Origin: Cereibacter azotoformans
GTDB lineage: Bacteria; Pseudomonadota; Alphaproteobacteria; Rhodobacterales; Rhodobacteraceae
NCBI GenBank assembly: GCA_017599285.1
Contig: JAGFXX010000001.1
Location: 744,001-808,000 of the forward strand
Direction: 5' to 3'
Length of the DNA: 64,000 bases
Below, in pieces: positions 48,183-56,363 of the stretch. A model generated the notes under the pieces. The model was given only the letters and a program-made list of their open reading frames with translations, was not told the DNA's origin and ran no database searches. The stretch's first letter is position 1, and each line of letters opens with the position of its first letter. The translations under genes were made by a program, and so were the position numbers.

Positions 48183-48208
48183 TAAAAGTTTCCGGGACGG
48201 GTCGTTGA
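48183..48208 (+). promoter_or_regulatory. Sigma-28 promoter of fliC
   Basis: TAAA (48183-48186), 14 bp and GTCGTTGA (48201-48208) match the same element as the fliD promoter on the opposite strand. It lies 48 bp upstream of the fliC ATG. fliC is known to need sigma-28 in R. sphaeroides. Confidence 0.72.
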
Positions 48209-48255
48209 AGGGGCAGAGCGCCGGGGGGCGCGATGCGAGATCAGGAGGCTCTTCC

Positions 48256-49752
48256 ATGACGACGATCAACACGAACATCGGTGCCATCGCCGCCCAGGCG
48301 AACATGACCAAGGTGAACGACCAGTTCAACACGGCCATGACGCGCCTCTCGACCGGCCTGCGCATCAACGCGGCCAAGGACGACGCGGCCGGCATGGCCA
48401 TCGGCGAGAAGATGACCGCGCAGGTGATGGGCCTGAACCAGGCGGTCCGGAACGCCCAGGACGGCAAGAACCTGGTGGACACGACCGAAGGTGCGCACGT
48501 CGAGATTTCGTCGATGCTGCAGCGCCTGCGCGAACTGGCCGTCCAGTCCTCGAACGACACCAACACCGCCGCCGACCGCGGCTCGCTGGCGTCCGAAGGC
48601 AAGCAGCTGATCGCCGAGATCAACCGGGTGGCCGAAAGCACCACCTTCAACGGCATGAAGATCCTCGACGGCTCCTTCGCGGGCAAGCAACTGCAGATCG
48701 GGGCGGATGCCGGCCAGACGATCACCATCAACGTGGACAGTGCGGCCGCCACCGATATCGGCGCCAACTCCGTCCGCAGCACCTCGCTCATTGCCGCCGG
48801 CACCGACAGCGACATCGCTGATACGACCGACATCATCATCACCGGCTTTGCCGGCAGCGAGAAGGTTACCACCTCGGCCGGCCAGTCGGCGAAGTCCCTC
48901 GCGACCGAGATCAACAAGCTGACCGCGAGCACGGGTGTCGAAGCGTCCGCCGTCTCGAAGGCGAGCCTCTCGGGCTTCGTGACCGACACGTCCGTATCCT
49001 TCAAGATCGGAACCGCGGGCGGCACCGACGGAAACTCCGTCTCGATCGGGACCGTCGCCATCACCGACAGCAGCGATGTGCGCGCGCTTCGTGACGCGAT
49101 CAACGCGGTGTCGGGCCAGACCGGGGTTACGGCCTCGATGAAGTCCGGCGACAACGGCACGATCATTCTGACCCATGCCAGCGGCGAAGACATCGTCCTG
49201 GAAGAGGCGGCATTCACCGGGACCGGCGCCGAGTTCACCGTGACGGCTCTGGATGCCGATGGCAAAGAAACCGAAGCGGCAACCACTGCTGTCACGCTGG
49301 ACGGCACTGCGGCCGAAGCGACCGTGACCGGTCAGGTCGAGCTTACCTCGACCAAGGCCTTCTCCGTCTATACCGAAGACGGGGCTGATGACGCATCGAC
49401 GCACTTCACGGACGTGACCAAGGCCTCGGAACTGGAGTCGGTCGCCGCCATCAACCTGACGACGGCCGAAGGGGCCGGCAAGGCGATCAAGGTGATCGAC
49501 GTGGCGCTGTCGAAGATCAGCCAGTCGCGCTCGGAACTCGGTGCCGTGTCGAACCGTCTCGACTCGACGATCTCGAACCTGACGAACATCTCGACCAGCG
49601 TTCAGGCCGCCAAGTCGCAGGTGATGGACGCCGACTTCGCGGCGGAATCGACCGCGCTTGCCCGCGGGCAGATCCTCAGCCAGGCGGCGACCGCCATGCT
49701 CGCGCAGGCGAACTCGTCGAAACAGAACGTGCTGAGTCTGCTTCGCGGCTGA
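48256..49752 (+). CDS. fliC: Flagellin FliC
   Basis: FliC is the filament subunit. The 498-aa protein has the conserved D0/D1 ends: [50 protein letters not shown] at the start and [48 protein letters not shown] at the end. Between them is a Thr/Ala/Asp-rich surface domain of about 200 residues. It contains no cysteine. It starts at ATG 48256 after AGGAGG; a terminator hairpin follows the stop. It is transcribed from a sigma-28-like promoter and diverges from fliD. Confidence 0.97.
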   Translation: MTTINTNIGAIAAQANMTKVNDQFNTAMTRLSTGLRINAAKDDAAGMAIGEKMTAQVMGLNQAVRNAQDGKNLVDTTEGAHVEISSMLQRLRELAVQSSNDTNTAADRGSLASEGKQLIAEINRVAESTTFNGMKILDGSFAGKQLQIGADAGQTITINVDSAAATDIGANSVRSTSLIAAGTDSDIADTTDIIITGFAGSEKVTTSAGQSAKSLATEINKLTASTGVEASAVSKASLSGFVTDTSVSFKIGTAGGTDGNSVSIGTVAITDSSDVRALRDAINAVSGQTGVTASMKSGDNGTIILTHASGEDIVLEEAAFTGTGAEFTVTALDADGKETEAATTAVTLDGTAAEATVTGQVELTSTKAFSVYTEDGADDASTHFTDVTKASELESVAAINLTTAEGAGKAIKVIDVALSKISQSRSELGAVSNRLDSTISNLTNISTSVQAAKSQVMDADFAAESTALARGQILSQAATAMLAQANSSKQNVLSLLRG

Positions 49753-49776
49753 CGGAAAACCGACGGCACGAAAATT

Positions 49777-49803
49777 GCCCTCCGCCCCTCGCCGGGCGGA
49801 GGC
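49777..49803 (+). terminator. Intrinsic terminator of fliC
   Basis: GCCCTCCGCCC and GGGCGGAGGC pair with one bulged base around a 6-nt loop, 25 bp after the fliC stop, followed by ATTTC. It separates fliC from rpoN2. Confidence 0.8.
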
Positions 49804-49945
49804 ATTTCGCGTCAAGGGTTTACGCGCATCGCGCGAGGGCGGCACTGTCGGCTCTCCGTCGTTTTATGCCCGTCAAACGGATTTTTTGCGCCATCGGCGA
49901 TTTCTGGCCAATGTCTGCCAAAGACAGGTCAGGGAAGGCGCCGGG

Positions 49946-51271
49946 ATGCAGCTTTATACCGCTCAGAGCTTCGCGCAGCGTCAGTCGCTCGTCGTGACCG
50001 CACAGTTGCAGCAGGCGATCTGCCTGCTCCAGATGCCCAATGCGGAACTGTCCTCGTTCATCGAGACACAGTCCGAGGAAAACCCGTTCCTCGAGCTGCG
50101 GCTGCCCCCGGCGCCCGCGCCGTCCTCGGCGCTGCCCCGCAGCCAGGCGGCGGCGGGCGACGACTGGGACCGTGTGGCGGGCCTTGCCGCCGATCCGGGG
50201 CCGTCGCTCTATGTCCATGTCACCGCCGAGATCGCCCGGCTGGGTCTCACGGCCGAGGAGAGCGCCGCCGCCTCGGTCTTTCTGGATGCGCTCGAACCCT
50301 GGGGATGGCTTGGCCAGCCGCTCGAGCTGCTGGCCCCGCGCGCGGGTCTCTCGCTCGAGGCGGCCGAGCGGCTGCTGGCGAAGCTGCACAGGATCGAGCC
50401 GGCCGGTCTCTTCGCCCGCTCGCTCGCCGAGTGCCTGCGGCTGCAGGCCAGCGAGCAGGGGCTTCTGACGCCGCTCTTTGCCGCCGTGCTCGACCATCTG
50501 TCGCTGCTGGCCGCCGCCGACCTGCGCGGCCTCTGCCGCGCCTGCGGCTGCGGCATGGAGGAGCTGAAGGCCGTCCTGCGCCAGCTGCGCGGGCTCAATC
50601 CCAAGCCGGGTGCGCTTTTCGATGCCGCGCCCTCGCCGCAGCGGCCGCCGGATCTGCTGGTCAGCCCCGGCCCCGATGGCTGGCGCGTGGATCTCAACCG
50701 CTCGACACTGCCCACGGTTGTGGTGCGCGCCGACACGGCGCAGGACTTCGCCGGAAGCGCCGCGCCCTATGTCGGCGAGCGGCTCTCGGTGGCCCGCTGG
50801 CTGGCCCGCGCGGTCGAGCACCGGAACCAGACGACGCTCAAGATCGGTGCGGAAGTGGTGCGCCGGCAGCGCGGCTTCCTCGAGGAGGGCCCGGCGCGGA
50901 TGGAGCCGATGACGCTGCGCGAGGTGGCCGATGCGGTGGGCGTGCACGAAAGCACGGTGAGCCGCGTGAGCTCCGGCCTGATGATCGCCACGCCGCAGGG
51001 CACCTTTCCGCTGAAGTCGTTTTTCACGGCCGCTCTCTCGGCGCGCGAGGGGGACACGGCCGGTTCGGCCGCGGCCGTCCGCCATCGCGTGCGCCAGCTG
51101 GTCCAGGCGGAGTCGCCGGATGATCCCCTGAGCGACGATGCCATCGCCCGCATCATCTCGGACGAGGGCGTGACGCTGGCCCGCCGCACGGTGGCCAAAT
51201 ACCGCGAGCAGCTCAACATTCCGTCCTCGGTCCAGCGCCGGCGGCAGGCGCTGGTGACGGGCGCGCTCTAG
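49946..51271 (+). CDS. rpoN2: Flagellar sigma-54 factor RpoN2
   Basis: A sigma-54 dedicated to flagellar promoters. The 441-aa protein has the Gln-rich activator-interaction region I (SFAQRQSLVVTAQLQQAICLLQMPNAELSSFIETQSEENPFLEL). The core-binding domain, an HTH and the C-terminal RpoN box ARRTVAKYREQL (412-423), which reads the -24 element, follow. The acidic region II is short. R. sphaeroides has several rpoN paralogues that do not replace each other; position next to fliC identifies this one. I start at ATG 49946 after a GGAAGG; the longer open frame upstream covers the fliC terminator and is rejected. Confidence 0.94.
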   Translation: MQLYTAQSFAQRQSLVVTAQLQQAICLLQMPNAELSSFIETQSEENPFLELRLPPAPAPSSALPRSQAAAGDDWDRVAGLAADPGPSLYVHVTAEIARLGLTAEESAAASVFLDALEPWGWLGQPLELLAPRAGLSLEAAERLLAKLHRIEPAGLFARSLAECLRLQASEQGLLTPLFAAVLDHLSLLAAADLRGLCRACGCGMEELKAVLRQLRGLNPKPGALFDAAPSPQRPPDLLVSPGPDGWRVDLNRSTLPTVVVRADTAQDFAGSAAPYVGERLSVARWLARAVEHRNQTTLKIGAEVVRRQRGFLEEGPARMEPMTLREVADAVGVHESTVSRVSSGLMIATPQGTFPLKSFFTAALSAREGDTAGSAAAVRHRVRQLVQAESPDDPLSDDAIARIISDEGVTLARRTVAKYREQLNIPSSVQRRRQALVTGAL

Positions 51272-51276
51272 GATCG

Positions 51277-51942
51277 TCAGGCGGAGGCCGGCTCCGGCAG
51301 GGCTGCCGTCCGCGCGAAGAGAAAGCGGGCGCGGGGTTCGAGCAGGGCCCAGGTGGCGTGCACCTCGCCCTCCGATCGGGCCGCCAGCACGGCGCGTGGC
51401 ATCAGCCCCCGCAGCTTGCGGTCGGCGCGCAGATAGGCCGCGCCCGCACGACCCACATGGATGGCGGCGAGCACATAGACGCCTGCCGCGAACCAGGGCT
51501 GTACGGCAAGAGCCAGCGCCACGCCGGCCGCCAGAGCCGCGGCCAGCCCCCAAAGGCGCATCTGAAGCAGCCATAGCGGTGTGGCCAGCAGGGCCAGAGA
51601 CGAGCAGGGCAGCGGCTGGATGTCGTAGGTGCCATCCGGCGCGGCCAGCACCTCCCAGTTGCGCAGGGCCTCGGGATGCAGTCGCGGCCCCTCGGCCAGA
51701 GCCGGAGCGGGGGCCGGTTGCCACCGTCCCAGCGCCGCGGTCTCGGCCAGCACGGTGAAGTCGATCTCGCCCCGTCGGAACCCCAGGGCCAGCGGCCCGG
51801 TCCCGAAGCGGGCGGCCAGATCCTCGGGGCTGCCGGTGAAGGGCCGGCCGTTCACCCGGCAGAGCCGGTCGCCGGGCTGGAGATGCAGGGCGCTGCCGGC
51901 CGGCAGCAGCGAGGCAAGGTCAAGGCAGGTTGCGTCGGTCAT
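51277..51942 (-). CDS. PDZ-like membrane protein of unknown function
   Basis: The 221-aa product starts with a short PDZ-like segment (residues about 12-60, with ALHLQPGDRLCRVNGRPFTGSPEDLAARFGTGPLALGFRRG). An unassigned stretch follows, and then two hydrophobic helices (about 115-135 and 138-160) before a basic C-terminal tail. I do not recognise a family. It lies 6 bp downstream of the motF candidate on the same strand and is probably transcribed with it from the sigma-54 promoter at 52719-52734. That suggests a flagellar role, but nothing in the sequence proves one. It converges on rpoN2. Confidence 0.7.
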   Translation of the reverse strand: MTDATCLDLASLLPAGSALHLQPGDRLCRVNGRPFTGSPEDLAARFGTGPLALGFRRGEIDFTVLAETAALGRWQPAPAPALAEGPRLHPEALRNWEVLAAPDGTYDIQPLPCSSLALLATPLWLLQMRLWGLAAALAAGVALALAVQPWFAAGVYVLAAIHVGRAGAAYLRADRKLRGLMPRAVLAARSEGEVHATWALLEPRARFLFARTAALPEPASA

Positions 51943-51948
51943 GTCAGC

Positions 51949-52689
51949 TCAGGGATAGCGGATCGGATTGTCGGCGGGCTTGGCCGCGGGCCGGGGTGCG
52001 GCGGGCGGGGCCGCCTTTGCGGGGCGGCTGGTCGCGGCAGGCTTGGGGGCGGGTGCCGCGGCGCGCGGGGCAGGGCGGTTCGCCCGCATCTCCTCGATCA
52101 GCGCCCGAAGCTCGGGGCTGGTGCCCGCGCCGCTCTCGATCGCCTTGCGCAACGAATTGTCCACCTCGCCCAGCGCCAGGATCAGCGCCTCGCGGGTGGC
52201 GGCCAGCCCCTGATCCACATGGCTCTGGATCGCGGTGGCGAACTGCGGCTCGATCGCGGCGGCCTGGCCCGAGAAGGTCTCGAGGTCGCCCGCGAGGCGC
52301 TCGCCCACGGCCTCGATCGCGGTCTTGAGCGTGGCCTCCTGCGTCTCGATCCGGTCGGCGAGACCCTCGACCTTCTCAATCGCCGCGCCGAGGTCGGAGA
52401 GGCGCGTCACCATCAGCTCGCCCGCCTGCGCCTGGATCTCGGAGGTCTCGCGCAGGTCCGCGACCGAGCGGAAATAGACCAGCCCGCCCAGCAGGATCGC
52501 CACGCCCGCGCCCGTCAGCGCCCCGAGCGACAGCGCCTGCAAGCGCTTCTGGCTGCGGATCATCCGGTCCATGAAGGCCCGATGCTCAATCTGCAACTGC
52601 TCGAGGTCCTGGGCCGCATCGTTCGCCGCATTCGCCGCACCGAGGGCGCGCGCGATTCCGTCGCTGAGGGGATCGGTCTCTTCGGTCAT
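51949..52689 (-). CDS. motF: Bitopic coiled-coil membrane protein, MotF candidate
   Basis: The 246-aa protein has a 45-residue cytoplasmic start, one transmembrane helix (about 51-70, LSLGALTGAGVAILLGGLVYF), a long Glu/Ala-rich periplasmic coiled-coil region (about 75-190), and a Pro/Ala/Lys-rich tail. R. sphaeroides MotF is described as a bitopic protein essential for rotation of this flagellum, encoded near rpoN2 as the first gene of a two-gene unit; this gene fits that description best. I am less sure which of the two adjacent genes carries the published locus tag. A sigma-54 promoter lies 30 bp upstream. Confidence 0.75.
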   Translation of the reverse strand: MTEETDPLSDGIARALGAANAANDAAQDLEQLQIEHRAFMDRMIRSQKRLQALSLGALTGAGVAILLGGLVYFRSVADLRETSEIQAQAGELMVTRLSDLGAAIEKVEGLADRIETQEATLKTAIEAVGERLAGDLETFSGQAAAIEPQFATAIQSHVDQGLAATREALILALGEVDNSLRKAIESGAGTSPELRALIEEMRANRPAPRAAAPAPKPAATSRPAKAAPPAAPRPAAKPADNPIRYP

Positions 52690-52718
52690 CGCCTGCTCTC
52701 CGTCACTGTCCGCACCTC

Positions 52719-52734
52719 TGCAAGTTCCGCGCCA
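52719..52734 (-). promoter_or_regulatory. Sigma-54 promoter of motF candidate
   Basis: On the minus strand TGGCGC-GGAAC-TTGCA matches the -24/-12 consensus with one change. The predicted start near 52708 leaves a 19-nt leader with GGAGAG before the ATG at 52689. It lies just after the flhB stop, so this pair of genes has its own promoter. Confidence 0.8.
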
Positions 52735-52758
52735 TCCGGTGCCCGGCCGCTGCGGCCG

Positions 52759-53901
52759 TCACATCGGCCGCCCGAACTCGTCGAAGGCGAGCGCATCGGG
52801 CACCTCGACCTCGGGCAGGTCGCCCGCCTCGCCCCGGTCGAGCCGATAGACATGGGCGAGAACCGCCGCCACCGCGCCATAGAGCTGATCGGGGATCTCC
52901 TGCCCGATGTCGCCGGTGAAATAGAGGGCGCGCGCAAGGACCGGGATGCGCAGGGCGCCGACCCCCGCCTTCCGGCCCCGCTCGATGATGTCGAGCGCCA
53001 TCGGCCCCTTGCCGAGGGCGAGGATGACCGGCGCGGTGGTCTCTCCCGGCACATAGCGCAAGGCGACGGCGAAATGGGTCGGGTTGGTGACGATGGCCGT
53101 GGCCTGCGGCACATTTTCGAGTGCGGCCCGGCGCTTCGCGCCGTTCTGCGAGGCCTCCATCTGCATGCGCCGCATCCTGCCCTTCACCTCGGGCGAGCCG
53201 TTGGCCTCCTTCGACTCCTCCTTCAGCTCCTGCCGCGACATCTTCATCGAGTTGGTGAGGCTCCAGGCCTGCCAGACCAGATCGAGCCCGCCGATCAGCG
53301 CGAGCACGATCAGAAGCGCCGAGACCAGCCGGATGAGCCCCACCCCCATGACGGCCGCGGCATCCGCCGGGGCCGACGTCCAGAGGCGGTCGAGCGGGGC
53401 CAGCTCGTCCCGCAGCACCAGCACCGCCACCCCGATCAGCAGCGACACCTTGGCAATGGCCTTGCCAAGCTCCACCAGTGCCTTCATCGAGACCATGCGC
53501 TTGAGCCCCGCGCCGGGATTGATCCGGCTGGCCTTGAAGGCCATCGCCTTGGTCGAGAAGTTGATGCCGCCCATCCCGAATTGCACGAGCAGCACCACCA
53601 CGAGCAGGGGCACCGACACGATGAGGCCGGCCAGCAGCACCTCGCGCCAGACCTGGCCAAGGCGGAGCATCATCACCCGGTCGAGATCCGCGCCGGGTTC
53701 GAGCACCAGATAGCCTGACCAGCCACGGACGAGGGCAGGCAACATCCCCTGCAGCATCACCAGAAGCGCAAGCCCCCCGGCGAGCGTGGCGAAGACGAAC
53801 ACCTCCTTCGAGGTGACGATGGATCCGTCCTCGCGCGCCTGATCGCGGCGCTTCTGGGTCGGCTCCTCGGTCTTTTCCTGCCCGTCGTCACCCTCGGCCA
53901 T
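52759..53901 (-). CDS. flhB: Flagellar export switch protein FlhB
   Basis: FlhB is the substrate-specificity switch of the flagellar type III export gate. The 380-aa protein has four helices in the N-terminal half and a cytoplasmic domain with the autocleavage motif NPTH (in VTNPTHFAVALRYVPGE). It starts at ATG 53901, overlapping the fliR stop by 14 nt. In many genomes flhB pairs with flhA; here it closes the fliKLMNOPQR-flhB run, and flhA is outside the window. Confidence 0.95.
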   Translation of the reverse strand: MAEGDDGQEKTEEPTQKRRDQAREDGSIVTSKEVFVFATLAGGLALLVMLQGMLPALVRGWSGYLVLEPGADLDRVMMLRLGQVWREVLLAGLIVSVPLLVVVLLVQFGMGGINFSTKAMAFKASRINPGAGLKRMVSMKALVELGKAIAKVSLLIGVAVLVLRDELAPLDRLWTSAPADAAAVMGVGLIRLVSALLIVLALIGGLDLVWQAWSLTNSMKMSRQELKEESKEANGSPEVKGRMRRMQMEASQNGAKRRAALENVPQATAIVTNPTHFAVALRYVPGETTAPVILALGKGPMALDIIERGRKAGVGALRIPVLARALYFTGDIGQEIPDQLYGAVAAVLAHVYRLDRGEAGDLPEVEVPDALAFDEFGRPM

Positions 53902-54688
53902 CGGTTACCTCGAGCAGTTGCGCGAGCGCGGCAAGGCCGTCGGCCACCAGCGAGGAAAAGGCGCCCATCGTGCCGGGCACGGTGAGGAACAGCAGGATCA
54001 GCGTGGCCGACATCGTCACCGGAAAGCCGAAGGAAAAGACGTTGAGCTGGGGCGCCGAACGGGTGATGACGCCGATGGTGATGTTGATGAGGACGAGCGC
54101 CGCAACCACCGGCATCATGATCTGCAGGCCGACCAGGAACATCCGCCCGCCTGCGCCGATCCCGGCCTCGAGGAAGGGGCCGGGGGCGAAGGGGGCGCCG
54201 GGCGGCAGGCTCTCGTAGCTGCGCAGCAGGATCTCGAAGGCCGACAGGTGCCCGTCGAGGGCGAGGAACACCGTGGTGAGGGCCAGCCCGAAGATCTGCG
54301 CCACCACCGGCGTCTGCCCGCCCGCCGACGGGTCGATCTGGGCCGCAAATCCAAGGCCCGCCGTCGCGGCGATCCGGTCGCCGGCCAGTGCCGCGGCCGA
54401 GAAGAGCACCGTCAGCACGAGCCCCGCCGAAAGGCCGATCGCGATCTCCTGCATCATCATCGGCACGGCCGAGAGGCTGGCCAGCGCCTCGGGCCCCGGC
54501 AGATTGACGCGCCCGAGCACGGGCAAGGTCAGCACGACGGTCGCCATGATCCGCACGGGAAGCGGCACGAAGCGGCCCCCGAAGGCGGGCGAGGCCAGAA
54601 GGAAGGCGCCGATCCTGAGGGTGGCGAAGAAGAGGCTCGTGAGGCTTCCCAGCAGCCCCGGCAGGTCGAGGGCGGGCAGGCTCTCCAT
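53888..54688 (-). CDS. fliR: Flagellar export apparatus protein FliR
   Basis: FliR is a core component of the export gate complex with FliP and FliQ. The 266-aa hydrophobic protein has about six predicted membrane segments and the family stretches RIGAFLLASPAFGGRFVPLPVRI and GQTPVVAQIFGLALTTVFLALDGHL. Its start overlaps the fliQ stop by one base, and its end overlaps flhB, so P-Q-R-flhB are translated as a unit. Confidence 0.94.
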   Translation of the reverse strand: MESLPALDLPGLLGSLTSLFFATLRIGAFLLASPAFGGRFVPLPVRIMATVVLTLPVLGRVNLPGPEALASLSAVPMMMQEIAIGLSAGLVLTVLFSAAALAGDRIAATAGLGFAAQIDPSAGGQTPVVAQIFGLALTTVFLALDGHLSAFEILLRSYESLPPGAPFAPGPFLEAGIGAGGRMFLVGLQIMMPVVAALVLINITIGVITRSAPQLNVFSFGFPVTMSATLILLFLTVPGTMGAFSSLVADGLAALAQLLEVTDGRG

Positions 54689-54957
54689 CAGCGGATCGTG
54701 GCGATCGTCTCGAAGACGAAGGCGAAATAGTCGGTCATCCGCGTCAGCATGAAGCTCGAGGCCAGCGCCATGGTCAGCAGGACGATGGCAAGCTTCGGCA
54801 CGAAGCTGAGCGTGGCCTCGTTGATCGAGGTGGCGGCCTGCAGGATGCCGATGACAAGGCCCACCGCAAGCGCCACGCCCAGCACCGGGCCCGCCGTCAG
54901 CAGGATGTTCCAGTAGGCGATGCGCAGATGCTCGATGCTGCCGTCGAAATCCATCAT
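54688..54957 (-). CDS. fliQ: Flagellar export apparatus protein FliQ
   Basis: FliQ is a small two-helix subunit of the export gate. The 89-aa protein has both helices and the conserved GLVIGILQAATSINEATLSFVPK loop. The length equals the family norm of 89 aa. It overlaps fliP by 4 nt at its start (ATGA) and fliR by one base at its stop. Confidence 0.95.
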   Translation of the reverse strand: MMDFDGSIEHLRIAYWNILLTAGPVLGVALAVGLVIGILQAATSINEATLSFVPKLAIVLLTMALASSFMLTRMTDYFAFVFETIATIR

Positions 54958-55694
54958 TGCCCCCCGTAGGTCGCGGCGAGCGAACCCACCGTCAGCGCCC
55001 AGCCATCCACCAGCACGAAGAGCAGCAGCTTGAAGGGCAGCGAGACCAGCATGGGCGACAGCATCATCATGCCGAGCGCCATAAGGATCGAGGCGATCAC
55101 CATGTCGATCACGAGGAAGGGCAGGAACAGCAGGAAACCGATCTGGAAGGCGGTCTTGAGTTCCGAGGTCATGAAGGCGGGCAGGAGCGTCGAGAAGGGC
55201 ACGTCGCGCGGATCCTCGTAGGGTCCGGCCCCGGCGAGGTCCGAGAACATCAGCAGGTCGTTCTGCCGCGTATTGGCGATCAGGAACTCCTTCATGATGG
55301 CGCCGCCGCGCTCGATGGCGGGTTCGGCGGCAAGCCGGCCGTCAAGGAAGGGCGAAAGGGCTTCGGCATAGAGCGTGCCGAGCGTCGGCTGCATCACGAA
55401 GAAGGTGAGGAACAGCGCCAGCGCGATCAGCACCTGGTTCGGCGGCGTCTGCTGGGTGCCGAGCGCCTGCCGCAGGATCGAGAGCACGATGATGATCCGC
55501 GTGAAGGCCGACATGCCCAGCACCAGCGACGGCAGCACCGTCAGCGCCGTCATCAGCGCCAGGATCTGCAGCGACAGCGAATAGCTCGTCCCGCCCGTGC
55601 TCTCGGTGATGGTGAGGGCGGGCAGCCCCTGCGCGAAGGCGGGCCCGCTCAGCAGCAGGGCCGCGACAAGGGCGGTGACGCGCAGGGCCGTCAC
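54954..55694 (-). CDS. fliP: Flagellar export apparatus protein FliP
   Basis: FliP forms the pentameric core of the export gate. From GTG 55694 the product is 246 aa with a cleavable signal (VTALVAALLLSGPAFAQ), as usual for FliP. Four helices follow, including RIIIVLSILRQALGTQQTPPNQVLIALALFLTFFVM, the family signature. GTG overlaps the fliO stop (GTGA) and follows GGAGG. The longer open frame upstream runs through fliO in another frame and has no family features. Confidence 0.95.
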   Translation of the reverse strand: MTALRVTALVAALLLSGPAFAQGLPALTITESTGGTSYSLSLQILALMTALTVLPSLVLGMSAFTRIIIVLSILRQALGTQQTPPNQVLIALALFLTFFVMQPTLGTLYAEALSPFLDGRLAAEPAIERGGAIMKEFLIANTRQNDLLMFSDLAGAGPYEDPRDVPFSTLLPAFMTSELKTAFQIGFLLFLPFLVIDMVIASILMALGMMMLSPMLVSLPFKLLLFVLVDGWALTVGSLAATYGGQ

Positions 55695-55948
55695 GGCCGT
55701 GCCTCCAGCGGAAGGACGGTGGGGGCGGCGCCCCGGCTGGTGAGGATCAGGAACTCTCGCCCGTCCACCGCAAGCAGGACCGCGCGCTCCTGCGGGCCAA
55801 GCGCGGCCGCTTCGGCCACACGCAGCCGCCCGCCGCTGGCGAAGCGCGAAATGCCGGGCGCCTTGAGCTTCACGACGAGCCATAGAAGGCCCAGAAGGCC
55901 GAGGAACAGGCCGAGCGTCAGGATCTGGTCGGGGCGAAGGATGTCCAA
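55691..55948 (-). CDS. fliO: Flagellar protein FliO
   Basis: FliO assists assembly of the FliP ring. This 85-aa protein has one N-terminal helix (ILTLGLFLGLLGLLWLVVKL) and a short cytoplasmic domain with FASGGRLRVAEAAALGPQERAVLLAVDGREFLILTS, the usual FliO fold. The start is TTG 55948, placed 7 nt after GGAG; no in-frame ATG exists before the helix. It has its own sigma-54-like promoter 23 nt further upstream, inside the fliN-fliO gap. Confidence 0.9.
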   Translation of the reverse strand: MDILRPDQILTLGLFLGLLGLLWLVVKLKAPGISRFASGGRLRVAEAAALGPQERAVLLAVDGREFLILTSRGAAPTVLPLEARP

Positions 55949-55981
55949 GCGGGCGCTCCAGGGATGCGGTTGCCCACCCGC

Positions 55982-55997
55982 TGCAACATCCGTGCCG
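55982..55997 (-). promoter_or_regulatory. Sigma-54 promoter upstream of fliO
   Basis: On the minus strand CGGCAC-GGATG-TTGCA matches the -24/-12 consensus except for the first base. Predicted start is near 55971, 23 nt before the TTG of fliO. It would give fliOPQR-flhB an internal promoter within the larger fli operon. Confidence 0.7.
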
Positions 55998-56024
55998 GTT
56001 CCCGCCGCAGGCGCGGCGGGTCGG

Positions 56025-56321
56025 TCAGAGGCTTTCGGCGCGCTTCTCGGGCTCGATGATCTGGCCGAAGCGGATGCCGAACCGCTCGCCCACCATCACC
56101 ACCTCGCCCTTGGCGATCGGCGTGCCGTTCACCAGCACGTCGAGCGGGTCCCCCGCCAGGCGGTCAAGCTCGACCACCGAGCCTTCCGACAGGCGCAGGA
56201 GGTCGCGGATCGTCATCTCGGTGCGGCCGACCTCGACGGTCAGGCGCACGCCGATGTTTTCCAGCAGGCGCAGGTTCTCGGCGCCGAGACGTTCGGTGAG
56301 GGGGCGGGCTGTGTCGGTCAT
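56025..56321 (-). CDS. fliN: Flagellar motor switch protein FliN
   Basis: FliN completes the C ring with FliM and FliG and binds the export ATPase regulator FliH. The 98-aa protein is a compact SpoA domain: LENIGVRLTVEVGRTEMTIRDLLRLSEGSVVELDRLAGDPLDVLVNGTPIAKGEVVMVGERFGIRF. The long N-terminal extension of enteric FliN (137 aa) is absent. It starts at ATG 56321, 42 bp after fliM, and is followed by a 76-bp gap holding a sigma-54-like promoter. Confidence 0.95.
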   Translation of the reverse strand: MTDTARPLTERLGAENLRLLENIGVRLTVEVGRTEMTIRDLLRLSEGSVVELDRLAGDPLDVLVNGTPIAKGEVVMVGERFGIRFGQIIEPEKRAESL

Positions 56322-56363
56322 GCGGGCTCCGGTCGGAAGGGGCGGCGAGGCCGCGGGAAAAGC

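Noticed and set aside
49900..49925. TGGCCAATGTCTGCCA upstream of rpoN2 as a sigma-54 site
   Set aside because: The spacing between GG and GC is one base short of the required 10-bp interval, and TTGC is absent.
49775..49945. Upstream extension of rpoN2
   Set aside because: It covers the fliC terminator and lacks sigma-54 family sequence; region I begins right after ATG 49946.
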